Part shown: piece by piece, positions 1 through 7,055 of the stretch
How positions within the stretch are numbered: position 1 is the first letter of the stretch
Layout of the letters: every line of letters starts with the position of its first letter
From: an uncultured Nitrospira sp.
Lineage (GTDB): Bacteria; Nitrospirota; Nitrospiria; Nitrospirales; Nitrospiraceae
Direction of reading: 5' to 3'
Assembly: GCA_946479785.1 (NCBI GenBank)
Contig: CAMLHQ010000044.1
Location: 1-26,236 of the forward strand
DNA: 26,236 nt
Notes under the pieces: generated by a model
Database searches by the model: none
Told to the model about the DNA's origin: nothing
What the model saw: only the letters and a program-made list of their open reading frames with translations
Position numbers and translations under genes: made by a program

Positions 1-281
1 TTCTCTAGTCACAACAATGGCACAATAGAAACAATACTTTATAAATAGCACCTTCAACTTAAACACTAGATTTGTCGGAACCTGAGCTCACCTCATCATA
101 CCATTTGGTGGTCGAGGACATTCTCCATTTCTGGGAAAGAAAATGGTAAACATAGGCTCGCGCTTCGGCAAACCGCTCCAGCGACACCGAACAGCTCGCG
201 CTGTTCTCCGGGCGGGAAGTAGAGTCCACCAATTGTTCTGCTGCTAACCTTTCTGCAACGAACGCTTCTGCGAGGCATTTT
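1..281. other. Window start without a supported gene
   Basis: The first 80 or so bases are AT-rich compared with the rest. I found no convincing ribosome binding site, hairpin or repeat here. A minus-strand open frame crosses the region, but it has no Shine-Dalgarno and its composition looks non-coding, so it is not called. Confidence 0.5.
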
Positions 282-605
282 ATGGAACTCCGCCGCCACC
301 AGCGCTTTCCCGTGCACTTTCACAGCGTCTTCTCCGGTCCACAGTGCAATGAATCGGTCGGTACGATCGTGAACTTGTCGAAGGGTGGCTGCCTCGTCGA
401 GACCGACATGCAGGTGTACTCCGGCATGCAGATATCTCTACGCCTCGACGTGCCTGGTGAAATCTCACCGATTCATATCGAGCGAGCGGCGGTGCGGTGG
501 AACCGCGGACACGAGCTCGGCGTGGGGTTCATCACCGTGGCTCCCCCTCACCAGGAACGATTGGACCAACTCCTCGAACGATTGAAACAGGATCGACAAA
601 GTTGA
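282..605 (+). CDS. PilZ-domain protein (107 aa)
   Basis: This is a single-domain PilZ protein; the family binds cyclic di-GMP and relays it to motility, surface polysaccharide or other outputs. The N-terminus carries the arginine motif RRHQR (R4 and R8 as the RxxxR pair). The second half of the site is NLSKGG at residues 31-36, matching [D/N]xSxxG. The remainder fits the small beta-barrel, including a RAAVRW strand and a GHELGVGF strand near the C-terminus. There is no second domain, so it would act as an adaptor on a partner I cannot identify. The stop lies six bases before the start of the bacterioferritin gene, so the two may be co-transcribed. The Shine-Dalgarno is weak (GAGGC). The family call is firm; the target process is unknown. 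Confidence 0.88.
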   Translation: MELRRHQRFPVHFHSVFSGPQCNESVGTIVNLSKGGCLVETDMQVYSGMQISLRLDVPGEISPIHIERAAVRWNRGHELGVGFITVAPPHQERLDQLLERLKQDRQS

Positions 606-611
606 GCACCG

Positions 612-1079
612 GTGAAGCCTAAAGAGGGAGTGATTAACATCCTGAATACGATTCTGGCCGTCGAGCTGATGACCATCAATCAATCTTTTGTTCATGCCAA
701 GATGTGTGAGCGTTGGGGCTACGAACGGCTCTACTGCAAAATCCGCGAGCGCAGCATCGATGAGATGAAGGATGCCGACGCACTCATCGGCCATATTCTC
801 TATTTGGAGGAGGTTCCCAAGGTGCACCGTCTGACCAGCGTGCAACTGGGGGAGACGGTGCCGCGGCAACTCGAGTTCGATCTCAAGGCTGAACAGGACA
901 TGCTCACGCTCCTGAGTGAAGGGGTGCTGCACTGTAGCAAGGTCGCCGACTTCACGACCCGTCACATGCTTGAAGACATGGCCAAGGCCGTCGATGCGCA
1001 TATCGAGTGGATTGAAACGCAGATGGACGCCATCACGCAGGTTGGCCTGGAGACCTATCTCGCCGAACAGATCAGCTAG
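612..1079 (+). CDS. bfr: Bacterioferritin subunit with an incomplete ferroxidase centre (155 aa)
   Basis: This is a heme-binding ferritin-like subunit that would assemble into a 24-mer iron-storage shell in the cytoplasm. Length and register match E. coli Bfr residue for residue when the GTG at 612 is the start. The heme-ligand methionine is present (M52 in DEMK), as are E18, E51, E94 and H130 of the di-iron site. Two canonical ligands are changed: position 54 is Asp instead of His, and position 127 is Val instead of Glu. The Tyr usually found at 25 is Ser. From known two-subunit bacterioferritins, such a chain could be the heme-binding, ferroxidase-poor partner of a second subunit encoded elsewhere; that is inference. 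The Shine-Dalgarno before the GTG is weak. Confidence 0.88.
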   Translation: MKPKEGVINILNTILAVELMTINQSFVHAKMCERWGYERLYCKIRERSIDEMKDADALIGHILYLEEVPKVHRLTSVQLGETVPRQLEFDLKAEQDMLTLLSEGVLHCSKVADFTTRHMLEDMAKAVDAHIEWIETQMDAITQVGLETYLAEQIS

Positions 1080-1408
1080 CAGGCTGTATTTCTCTCCTTC
1101 TTTGAATGAGACCCATGCTGGTTCAGCTGCGGCCGTCTCAAGCAGCGAGTTTAATGGTGCGACAACTGCCAACGGTGGATGGTATGGTGACGTGAGCAGT
1201 CTGCCTGGATTACAGGTATTGGCTGTGAGGTGATGGATTCGCTGAGAGTTACCGCCTGTGAAAGCCAGGCGTCTGTAGGGAGAAACAAATGTCACCACAT
1301 CATTCTCGTGGCCGTCGTCGTCGGAGGGTCTACTGCACTTCAATCGGGTCGTGGTCACGCATCGAATCGATCCTATGCTTGACGGACAAGCTGAGAAGCA
1401 GTCCCCTT
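1080..1408. other. Intergenic stretch without a supported gene
   Basis: This stretch separates the bacterioferritin gene from the next small gene. It holds a short perfect hairpin (CGCCTG at 1253-1258 with CAGGCG at 1266-1271) that is not followed by a T-run, so it is not a standard terminator. A CTGAGA motif just upstream recalls the TPP riboswitch, but the rest of that aptamer is absent. An in-frame upstream extension of the next gene is Arg-rich and lacks a ribosome site, so I treat it as non-coding. Confidence 0.45.
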
Positions 1409-1561
1409 ATGTTTTCGTTTTCTCAGGAAACTACGGATTTCATCAGCGCGTGCGAAGCCCTTCACACGCGGTTGGCACGCAGCGGCACACTGACGCGGGA
1501 GGAGAAAGACCTGATCGAGTTCAGCGCGATTGATCTGCTCAGCAAAGTGAAACCAACGTAG
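1409..1561 (+). CDS. Small two-helix protein, member A of a four-member family (50 aa)
   Basis: I do not recognise this protein as a named family. It aligns without gaps over about 41 residues with three other small proteins in the window (genes at 17162, 23133 and 23926). Shared positions are a [FL]I pair in the first helix, a Glu four residues later, a [LI] after the loop, then a Glu and a Leu in the second helix. The predicted shape is helix-turn-helix-like (DFISACEALHTRL, loop, REEKDLIEFSAIDLL), with no cysteine motif, signal peptide or membrane segment. The start is ATG 1409 because the homologous region begins directly after it; its ribosome site is weak (GAGAAG). A TTG in frame at 1379 is an alternative. 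Function unknown. Confidence 0.6.
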   Translation: MFSFSQETTDFISACEALHTRLARSGTLTREEKDLIEFSAIDLLSKVKPT

Positions 1562-1625
1562 ACCGATTCATCAAGGAACGCAGCCATAGTCAAAGACGGC
1601 TACGGTCTCTGTAAGTAGCAAAGAG

Positions 1626-2213
1626 TCATTCATACGAGTAGGCCGCCCATTCCACCAGTCGATCTTTACGAAAGACGAGGCTCCATTCATAATACCGGCC
1701 TCGTTCTCTCTCTGAATAATATCGGAGCCGAACCAGTGGGCCGACCGCAAACTGCTGCGTGGCCTCACCATAGAGGTGCAAAACCTTCTCCATTGAGTCT
1801 CCGAGGTGCACACCTTTCCCTGTGCCGATGTCGAGCGATCGCGCCACGGCCGCCGAGCACACTCCCGCAATAATAGGGTCCACGCTCATCACCATTGATT
1901 CGATACCGTTTGAATTCACCTCGAATCGCAAATACGTCCCGTCCGCACTCCGGTAAAACATCGGCACCGTCTCCGGGTTGGAGGGGGGAACCTCGCAGGG
2001 CTGGCTGGCCAGCTTCCGCACGACGTCGGAGACTTTATCGGCAGGCATGACGATGGTGGCCAGCTCGTTATCGCCGAACGGATACCGCACGATCTGGTTC
2101 TCGGCCCATCCGGTGACCGGAAACAACAATAGCGTCGCCAGACACGCAACCCTGCTGCGGCGATACTGAATGGACAACAGGCTCCGGGAGCACGGAGCCG
2201 GCCTGAGCGTCAT
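1626..2213 (-). CDS. Exported hypothetical protein (195 aa)
   Basis: Not recognised as a named family. Residues 18-38 look like a signal peptide: basic RRSR, hydrophobic ACLATLLLFPV, then GWAEN as a likely cleavage region. The mature part therefore probably sits in the periplasm. The C-terminal third contains GVHLGDSMEKVLHLYGEAT, which resembles the 'G-x-S-x-x-E-V-x-x-x-x-G' segment of BamE/SmpA-like small lipid-facing domains, but similarity is limited. A GAGG Shine-Dalgarno lies about seven bases before ATG 2213. The gene converges with the small gene ending at 1561. Two cysteines in the mature part could form a disulfide. The export call is fairly safe; the function is not. Confidence 0.65.
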   Translation of the reverse strand: MTLRPAPCSRSLLSIQYRRSRVACLATLLLFPVTGWAENQIVRYPFGDNELATIVMPADKVSDVVRKLASQPCEVPPSNPETVPMFYRSADGTYLRFEVNSNGIESMVMSVDPIIAGVCSAAVARSLDIGTGKGVHLGDSMEKVLHLYGEATQQFAVGPLVRLRYYSERERGRYYEWSLVFRKDRLVEWAAYSYE

Positions 2214-2295
2214 TCCGTATCCTCGTCTTGACAGTGTTTCCCGGACGGCCTAGCCTTTGGCGGCGGGCATACGCACGCCCGCTCGTAAGGGTAGC

Positions 2296-2667
2296 ATGTC
2301 AGAAATCTCAACGTTAGAGTCATTAGCAGAATTTTGGGAACGCGTCGATTATGTAGGCTTGTTTCTCGTCTTCGTGGGGGTCATTGTGGAATCGTTGGTG
2401 GAATTTACCAGCATCATCAAGTCTTCCGTTTGGAAATCCAAGATCGGTAAAGTATCGGCCCTCGTCCTGATCGTTGGTTTGACGCTTGAACTTATTTCAT
2501 CCTCTCGACTTTCAGGCCTTAACCGGCAGGTTGTGGGAATTTTATCTACTCAATCGGCAGATGCCGAAAAACGGGCAGCGCATGCTGAGAAAGCAACGGA
2601 AGAAGAGCGAGCCGCGAGAATGAAGTTAGAAGCGCAAGTGGAGTCCGAACGTCTGAAGAGACAATGA
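2296..2667 (+). CDS. Membrane protein with C-terminal coiled coil (123 aa)
   Basis: No family recognised. Two hydrophobic segments are visible, at roughly residues 19-37 (VGLFLVFVGVIVESLV) and 52-66 (ALVLIVGLTLELI). After residue 80 the chain becomes almost entirely charged and Ala-rich (repeated AEKRAAHAEKA, EEERAARMKLEAQVESE), typical of a long helical coiled coil. A plausible picture is a small inner-membrane anchor with a cytoplasmic rod. ATG 2296 is preferred over an upstream in-frame ATG at 2257 because AAGGG precedes it and the upstream codons overlap a GC-rich inverted repeat (GCGGGC/GCCCGC). It is followed after 37 bases by the BCAM0308-type gene on the same strand. Confidence 0.65.
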   Translation: MSEISTLESLAEFWERVDYVGLFLVFVGVIVESLVEFTSIIKSSVWKSKIGKVSALVLIVGLTLELISSSRLSGLNRQVVGILSTQSADAEKRAAHAEKATEEERAARMKLEAQVESERLKRQ

Positions 2668-2704
2668 TCAGAGATCCCTCACATGATCAAGTAAAGGAGT
2701 TGCC

Positions 2705-3202
2705 ATGTCCACGTCACATCTTCCCCGGGATACAAAAGATCGATCGGTTCGAGCGCGGAAGCACGACCCGTACAAGGCGAAGGGCAAGCCACGGGAGCCG
2801 TCGGTGTGTCGTGAGTGCAAAGCGGTCTACCATAAAGGCCGGTGGACATGGAACCCTGTCCCACCGAAGAGTCATGAGGTGGTGTGTCCTGCCTGTGCAC
2901 GGATACGGGATGACGCCCCGAGCGGAGTGCTGCTGCTCACCGGTGAGTTTGCCGCCTCGCATCGGGAGGAGATTCTCGGGCTCGCCCGCAATGAAGAGAC
3001 CCGTGTCAAAGCCGAACATCCGCTGGCTCGAATCATCAAGATCAAGGACCAAGTGGAAGCACCCAAAGGGGTGGTCATCACCACGACGGACCCCCACCTC
3101 GCGCGGCGTATCGGCGAGGCGTTGCATCACGCACATCATGGCACATTCACCTGTCGCTATGAGGAGAGTGAAGACCTGCTCCGGGCGAACTGGGAGAGCT
3201 AA
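2705..3202 (+). CDS. BCAM0308-family zinc-binding protein (165 aa)
   Basis: The protein matches my recollection of the BCAM0308 family, a bacterial group of unknown function. The N-terminus has a basic HDPYKAKGK segment, then two CxxC pairs (C35/C38 in VCRECKAVYH and C61/C64 in VCPACARIRD) that would bind one zinc. The C-terminal half holds the family-typical stretches REEILGLARNEE, AEHPL and TTTDPHLARRIGEALHHAHHG. No signal peptide or membrane segment, so cytoplasmic. A strong AAAGGAG lies four bases upstream of ATG 2705. The zinc knuckle and basic N-terminus are compatible with RNA or ribosome binding, but that is inference. The gene converges with the thioredoxin-fold gene, 36 bases away. 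Confidence 0.8.
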   Translation: MSTSHLPRDTKDRSVRARKHDPYKAKGKPREPSVCRECKAVYHKGRWTWNPVPPKSHEVVCPACARIRDDAPSGVLLLTGEFAASHREEILGLARNEETRVKAEHPLARIIKIKDQVEAPKGVVITTTDPHLARRIGEALHHAHHGTFTCRYEESEDLLRANWES

Positions 3203-3238
3203 ACAGAGAGGGTGCACTCAGTAGGGGTGTCGGTCTTC

Positions 3239-3793
3239 TCATCGCTTCCACTTGATGCTGCATCCGATACACGCCTTCTGATTGCTGTCGACCGGCTTCA
3301 CGGCGAGCACCGCTTCGATCGCGGCGCGCAGATCGCGGCCGGTGACCGGCTTGTTGCTGCCGGGGCGACTGTCGTCGAGCTGCCCGCGATAGACCAGCCG
3401 CCGTTGCCCGTCGAACAGATAAAAGTCCGGGGTGCAGGCCGCCCTATAGGCCTTTGCTACGTCCTGGGTTTCGTCAAAGCAGAAAGGAAAGGTGAAGCCC
3501 AGGCGTTCGGCCATCTCCTTCAGTCGCGGCGGCGCGTCATCCGGATACTGCACCGGATCGTTGCTGCTGATGCCGATGATGCCCAGCTCCGTGTCTGCAT
3601 AGTCCCGCCCGATCTTCGCGAGCTCCTGCTCGACGTGCTCCACGTAGGGACAGTGACGGCAGATGAACATGACCAGCAAGGCAGTCTTGCCGGCAAATGA
3701 GTTCAGTGAATAGAGGTTGCCGCTCACCACGTCACGCAACGAAAACGGGGGAGCGGGTGTTCCGAGCGGAAGCATGACGGACGCCATGGCCAT
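3239..3793 (-). CDS. Thioredoxin-fold (AhpC/TSA-like) protein with CRHC site (184 aa)
   Basis: This is a cytoplasmic thiol-redox protein of the AhpC/TSA and thioredoxin superfamily. It opens with the peroxiredoxin-like phrase LGTPAPPFSLRDVVSGNLYSL and has the redox site CRHC at residues 45-48, inside VMFICRHCPYVEHV. The cis-proline region is recognisable as CTPDFYLFDGQRRLVYRGQ. The end carries another CxxC (KACIGCSIKWKR), which could be a resolving pair or a metal site. ATG 3793 is chosen because AAGGAG sits about five bases upstream; an in-frame ATG at 3787 is also possible, and upstream in-frame codons have no ribosome site. The family assignment is good; the physiological substrate cannot be told from sequence. 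Confidence 0.85.
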   Translation of the reverse strand: MAMASVMLPLGTPAPPFSLRDVVSGNLYSLNSFAGKTALLVMFICRHCPYVEHVEQELAKIGRDYADTELGIIGISSNDPVQYPDDAPPRLKEMAERLGFTFPFCFDETQDVAKAYRAACTPDFYLFDGQRRLVYRGQLDDSRPGSNKPVTGRDLRAAIEAVLAVKPVDSNQKACIGCSIKWKR

Positions 3794-3994
3794 GGTCTCT
3801 CCTTCTCGATTCGTTCTCGCGATACTCTTGAAGATGCCGCACCGTGACCGCTTCGTCAAGAGCGGCGCGGGCGTCTAGTGCTCATCTCAGTTGCGGCTAT
3901 TGCCTGGCGGCCGCTGCCTGCCTCACACTGTGTGCATGACGAGAACCATAGTCGGGACAGCCCCGGCAAGACATCATCGAGAAGGAGTGTGGCT

Positions 3995-4144
3995 GTGAAA
4001 CAGGGCTATCGTTTGATGCTTGTAGACCAGGACGGCGTATTGGTCTCTGAATTCCAAGTCACTGAGCGCGACCTGGCTGACCCGGTGGCGTTCGTGGGAG
4101 CGCTTAAGCAATCGATCGAGCAGGTCGAAGAGGAAGAACCCTGA
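3995..4144 (+). CDS. Very small acidic hypothetical protein (49 aa)
   Basis: A short protein from a GTG start, preceded by GAAGGAG at 3981-3987 with a seven-base spacer, the main reason for calling it. The sequence begins as a beta-hairpin-like YRLMLVDQDGVLVSEFQVT and ends in an acidic helix (SIEQVEEEEP). The open frame extends further upstream but those codons read as Cys/His/Arg-rich non-coding sequence. No family is recognised. It converges with the PII-like gene. Confidence 0.55.
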   Translation: MKQGYRLMLVDQDGVLVSEFQVTERDLADPVAFVGALKQSIEQVEEEEP

Positions 4145-4210
4145 AGGAAGATCAGGGTAGGGTAGGTTGCTCGCTCGTTCACGTCGACCAAGGATTCGGG
4201 CATACGATCG

Positions 4211-4522
4211 TTATAGGATAACCTCGCAGGGTTGAAGAAATACTCTGAGCGGGATATTCAGGCCACGGTAGTTGTGAACATGCCTGGCATGGATCCCCCT
4301 CACGGCGTTCAGTACCTGTGTCATGTGAATGTGTTCATCTTCGAGCACGACCATGAACAACTTATTTCGATCGGTCCAGCCGCCGGTCCCGGATACAGTT
4401 CCGGTCTGACCGCTGCCTCCCACCCCCGAAATTACCGTGTACCCCTTGATCCCGAGCTCGTTAAACAGGGCGAGGATCTCCTCTTCAAGCTTTTCCCCAC
4501 AGACTATGTTCAGCATTTTCAT
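4211..4522 (-). CDS. PII-like protein (103 aa)
   Basis: The length and the ferredoxin-like pattern fit the PII-like superfamily of trimeric signalling proteins. It opens with MKMLNIVCGEKLEEEILALFNELGIKGYTV, which resembles the beta1-alpha1-beta2 unit of PII proteins. A Gly/Thr-rich loop (GVGGSGQTGTVSGTGG) occupies the place of the T-loop, and the ending IPLRVFLQPCEVIL forms the last strand. The uridylylated Tyr context of GlnB is absent, so this is not a classical nitrogen regulator. An AGGAG lies before ATG 4522. It starts 55 bases downstream of the groES stop and may be co-transcribed with it. Ligand and partner are unknown. Confidence 0.68.
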   Translation of the reverse strand: MKMLNIVCGEKLEEEILALFNELGIKGYTVISGVGGSGQTGTVSGTGGWTDRNKLFMVVLEDEHIHMTQVLNAVRGIHARHVHNYRGLNIPLRVFLQPCEVIL

Positions 4523-4577
4523 GATTGTTCTCCTAAATCAGGACCCCTCAACGACCATTTTCTTTCTCTGAAGAATG

Positions 4578-4895
4578 TCAATGAGCGAAGATACCCAAGA
4601 CATCCTCTTCACGAACCAGGACCAACTCTTCCTCATCGCCCTCCACTTCTTTGGCGGCGTATTTTTTGTACAGGATATGCTCGCCGGGCTTGAGGGTGGT
4701 CTTCACAAATGTCTTTGTTTTGATCTTCTCCTTCGAGTCCTTGTCCTCGACCAAGCGCCCCGCCCCCACGGCAAGGACTTCTCCTTCCACCGGTTTCTCT
4801 TGCGCGGTGTCCGGAATGATAATACCGCCGGAGCTCTTCTCCTTCGGCTCTCCGGTCCGGATCAATACCCAATCGTGCAACGGTGTGAATTTCAT
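4578..4895 (-). CDS. groS: GroES-type co-chaperonin, orphan and slightly long (105 aa)
   Basis: This is a GroES/Cpn10 family protein, the seven-membered lid of the GroEL cage. Hallmarks are KFTPLHDWVLIRTGE at the N-terminus, the mobile-loop region SSGGIIIPDTAQEKPVEGEV ending in LAVGAG, and the ending REEDVLGI. It is about ten residues longer than the usual ~95-aa GroES because of a Lys-rich insert (EDKDSKEKIKTKTFVKTT) after the VGAG strand. No groEL is adjacent, so this may be a second copy or one that serves a chaperonin elsewhere. ATG 4895 is chosen because AAAGGAGG lies upstream with good spacing. The PII-like gene follows on the same strand. Confidence 0.9.
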   Translation of the reverse strand: MKFTPLHDWVLIRTGEPKEKSSGGIIIPDTAQEKPVEGEVLAVGAGRLVEDKDSKEKIKTKTFVKTTLKPGEHILYKKYAAKEVEGDEEELVLVREEDVLGIFAH

Positions 4896-5078
4896 CGACG
4901 CACCTCCTTTCATTCACGCGTGGACCCTGCCCATTCCAACGCGCGTCGTAACGTGCTTGTATCGCCGATCTCTCCAGGACTACATTATACTGCTTGACTG
5001 CCGTACTCATTGTGCCCACTGTGGCCTTAGCGATTCAACGATCGGTCTATGCGTGAGCAACAGGAAAGAGTGCGTCCT

Positions 5079-5558
5079 ATGCGTCAAAGGAATCGCTGGT
5101 GGCTCATCCTCGTACTGATCTTCCCGGTGGCAATCAGCGGATGCGGCACGAGCAGGCAATCCCCACAACCATCGCTCACTGACAACGTCCGCTTTATGGA
5201 TATGTGGGGCATCTACACCCACTGCTCCCAAAGCGAGGACCTTGATGCGATGCGTGTCGATGCTCAACGATTGAGCCTCGCCGTAGACGTGATGGATTCC
5301 GTCGGAGATCCGATACCCCCTGAGAGCGAGGAGCCGGCGCCCATGGGACCGAACGTGCGCCTTTCGGCGGATCCCGCCGCGATGGCTGCGGCCTGTGCCC
5401 TTCGCGCCGGTCAGGTCGCACAGGGAATGGGACGTCTGTCCTTTGCACGAGAGATGTTTCAAATGATCGTCACAAACTTTCCGCAACCGCGCTATCGCTA
5501 TTACGCGGCTCAAGCCCGGGAGGGTCTCGAGCGACTGGACGCTGCGAGATCCGGCTAG
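5079..5558 (+). CDS. Lipoprotein, possibly with tetratricopeptide-like helices (159 aa)
   Basis: The N-terminus is a lipoprotein signal: RQRNRWW, hydrophobic LILVLIFPVAI, then SGC, followed by a Ser/Gln-rich linker. The lipid-bound protein should sit on the periplasmic face of a membrane. The second half is helical and Ala-rich (AMAAACALRAGQVAQGMGRLSFAREMFQMIVTNFP, then YRYYAAQAREGLERL), which reads like a TPR or Sel1-type helical pair, but I cannot place it in a named family. ATG 5079 is preferred because AGGAAAGAG lies upstream; an in-frame ATG at 5049 would add ten residues. It is divergent from the groES gene. Confidence 0.72.
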   Translation: MRQRNRWWLILVLIFPVAISGCGTSRQSPQPSLTDNVRFMDMWGIYTHCSQSEDLDAMRVDAQRLSLAVDVMDSVGDPIPPESEEPAPMGPNVRLSADPAAMAAACALRAGQVAQGMGRLSFAREMFQMIVTNFPQPRYRYYAAQAREGLERLDAARSG

Positions 5559-5636
5559 GGCAGTCTGATCCCTCGGTTGACTCTCTCCTTCCCCAAAGCC
5601 TAGCCTAGTGCAGCTCAAATCTGGGAGGGCGCAGCC

Positions 5637-5957
5637 ATGGCGTGGGGAGACAACGTCAATACAGAAGATGAAGCGGAGAGAATCGCGGCGGTGCGTGAAT
5701 ATTTCCGCGAATATGTTCCCAACGCGTCGATTCGGGATTCGTATGATGCCGGGAGACTGGCGCAAGTGTTTCGGATCGAAGCGAACGACTTCGGAGGTTT
5801 CCGCGACGCGGTGATCTCGACCGAGTTTCTGATGGAACATCAGCCGGACAAGCTGGCAAAAGTCTTGCGGGGCTGGCGGGTTGCGGAACATCTCCGATCG
5901 GTGAAGGGCACGGAGGTGCTGGTCACAACCTGGGGAATCGAAGAAAAAGAAAGTTGA
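5637..5957 (+). CDS. Hypothetical protein (106 aa)
   Basis: No family recognised. The protein is soluble, without signal peptide or cysteines. Mixed helical segments are visible: EAERIAAVREYFREY, SYDAGRLAQVFRIEA and DKLAKVLRGWRVAEHL. A GGGAGG site precedes ATG 5637 by about nine bases, the main support for the start. It lies just after the lipoprotein gene on the same strand and converges, with a ten-base gap, on the last gene of the oxidoreductase operon. No terminator hairpin is visible between them, so the two transcripts may overlap. Confidence 0.6.
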   Translation: MAWGDNVNTEDEAERIAAVREYFREYVPNASIRDSYDAGRLAQVFRIEANDFGGFRDAVISTEFLMEHQPDKLAKVLRGWRVAEHLRSVKGTEVLVTTWGIEEKES

Positions 5958-5967
5958 TGGCCGCGTG

Positions 5968-6648
5968 TTACGGAAGGTGGGAGGTTTCTTCGGCCTCCTC
6001 GGCCCGGTTGTCACCTAGCGCGGCGTAGTGGCGGGCCCAGGTGAGATACATGTCTCCACTGTTGCGTATCACGTCGACGCCCTTCAGCAACTTATTGACC
6101 AACTCGCTGGCTTTTCCTCCCGCCGCGAGGTCTGCAGCGCGGCGTTTCAATGCCGGCGTCAACGCGGCCATCAATGTCGCCATCTCACCGAGGAGCTGCG
6201 ACACCTCTGTTCCCTTCTCATCCCGGCATGCTCCTGTTTGCTCCAACACCTCGACGCTTGCCTCATCTTTGGCTTCGGAGGGATGCGGATACAGGTGCTC
6301 GAGTCGTTCGATGAGAATCTGCGCTACTGGCGTGCTGGTGCGTGTCGGCTCACTGGGTGGATGATCCCACGCCAGCGTTTGGATGCCTGCCTCGGTGAGC
6401 ACCACGCGGATGGTCTCGGCCATCGCCTCGACGGTCATCTCGGTCCACGGCCGCAAGTCTAACACCCGCTCCTCCGGCTTGCCGGGCGGTGGGCTGTTGT
6501 GGATGAGCACCCAACAGCGGTCAAAAATGGTTGTGCGGACATCGCTCGGGATGTTGAGCGCGGTCAGGCGGGAGGTGGATAGTGCCGTCACTAATAGCAC
6601 GAACTGAAGGTCAGGCATATCGGGACGTTGGATATCGAGCGTCTGCAT
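5968..6648 (-). CDS. Unknown protein, last gene of the oxidoreductase operon (226 aa)
   Basis: The last gene of the minus-strand operon, 71 bases after the 80-aa gene, with GGGAGA before ATG 6648. It lacks the GxGGxG nucleotide motif of gamma subunits and has no ferredoxin cysteines, so it is neither a standard gamma nor a delta subunit. The N-terminal part looks alpha/beta (LQFVLLVTALSTSRLTALNI). The C-terminal half is helical (LLGEMATLMAALTPALKRRAADL). The size is close to the smaller subunits reported for five-subunit enzymes of reductive-TCA bacteria. That makes an accessory subunit or assembly factor the best guess, but sequence alone does not prove it. Confidence 0.55.
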   Translation of the reverse strand: MQTLDIQRPDMPDLQFVLLVTALSTSRLTALNIPSDVRTTIFDRCWVLIHNSPPPGKPEERVLDLRPWTEMTVEAMAETIRVVLTEAGIQTLAWDHPPSEPTRTSTPVAQILIERLEHLYPHPSEAKDEASVEVLEQTGACRDEKGTEVSQLLGEMATLMAALTPALKRRAADLAAGGKASELVNKLLKGVDVIRNSGDMYLTWARHYAALGDNRAEEAEETSHLP

Positions 6649-6719
6649 GGCCGTTGTCTCCCTGCGAGGCGTCGGAGCAGTTCTCCGCGAAGACGACGCC
6701 CGGTCACGAACGGTTGGGC

Positions 6720-6962
6720 TCAGAGGTCGGTGTAGATTTCGAAGAACGCGTCGACGCTTTCGAGCAGTCGCGCTTTGATTTGGTCGGACGTGCCGTTCAT
6801 CACGTGCAGCGTCATGCTGCCCTCCGATCCATTCGGCAGGAGAATAGGCACGTGCGGGTGGTTCAGTTCTGAACCGGTACCCTTATCCAGTCGCATGCCA
6901 TAGCTCAGCGTATAGCGTGGCGCGGGCTTCGTGCGTGGCGTATTTGTTTGCATGTCTGTCAT
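6720..6962 (-). CDS. Small protein of the oxidoreductase operon, possible accessory subunit (80 aa)
   Basis: A short protein without cysteines or membrane segments, lying between the second beta subunit and the 226-aa gene on the same strand. It contains the beta-rich region RYTLSYGMRLDKGTGSEL and HPHVPILLPNGSEGSMTLHV, then a C-terminal helix (SDQIKARLLESVDAFFEIYTDL). AGGTGG precedes ATG 6962; an ATG three codons later is an alternative. Known five-subunit pyruvate or 2-oxoglutarate:ferredoxin oxidoreductases include one very small subunit, and position and size make this a candidate for it. That role is inference. Confidence 0.58.
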   Translation of the reverse strand: MTDMQTNTPRTKPAPRYTLSYGMRLDKGTGSELNHPHVPILLPNGSEGSMTLHVMNGTSDQIKARLLESVDAFFEIYTDL

Positions 6963-7055
6963 GATCCACCTCGGGTCCGATCGTTCACAGGGCCTGTCGG
7001 CTGGAAAATCCGGACAATTCGTGTGGGCCGTCGCCCGGATCTTCCTCCCATGAGA

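Noticed and set aside
1230..1290. CTGAGA and a nearby hairpin, recalling a TPP riboswitch
   Set aside because: The other conserved aptamer parts (such as the GAACCTGA region) are absent and no thiamine gene follows.
465..1358. Long minus-strand open frame (297 codons) opposite PilZ and bacterioferritin
   Set aside because: It is the antisense of two well-supported genes, has no ribosome site and no recognisable motif.
3872..3895. CTAGTG after the thioredoxin-fold gene region (also near 5605)
   Set aside because: The CCGGT/TTTCCCAG block, hairpin and terminator of the dispersed element do not follow, so these are chance hexamers.
5007..6014. 335-codon minus-strand frame
   Set aside because: Antisense of the lipoprotein and the 106-aa gene; composition rich in His/Arg/Pro as expected for a shadow frame.
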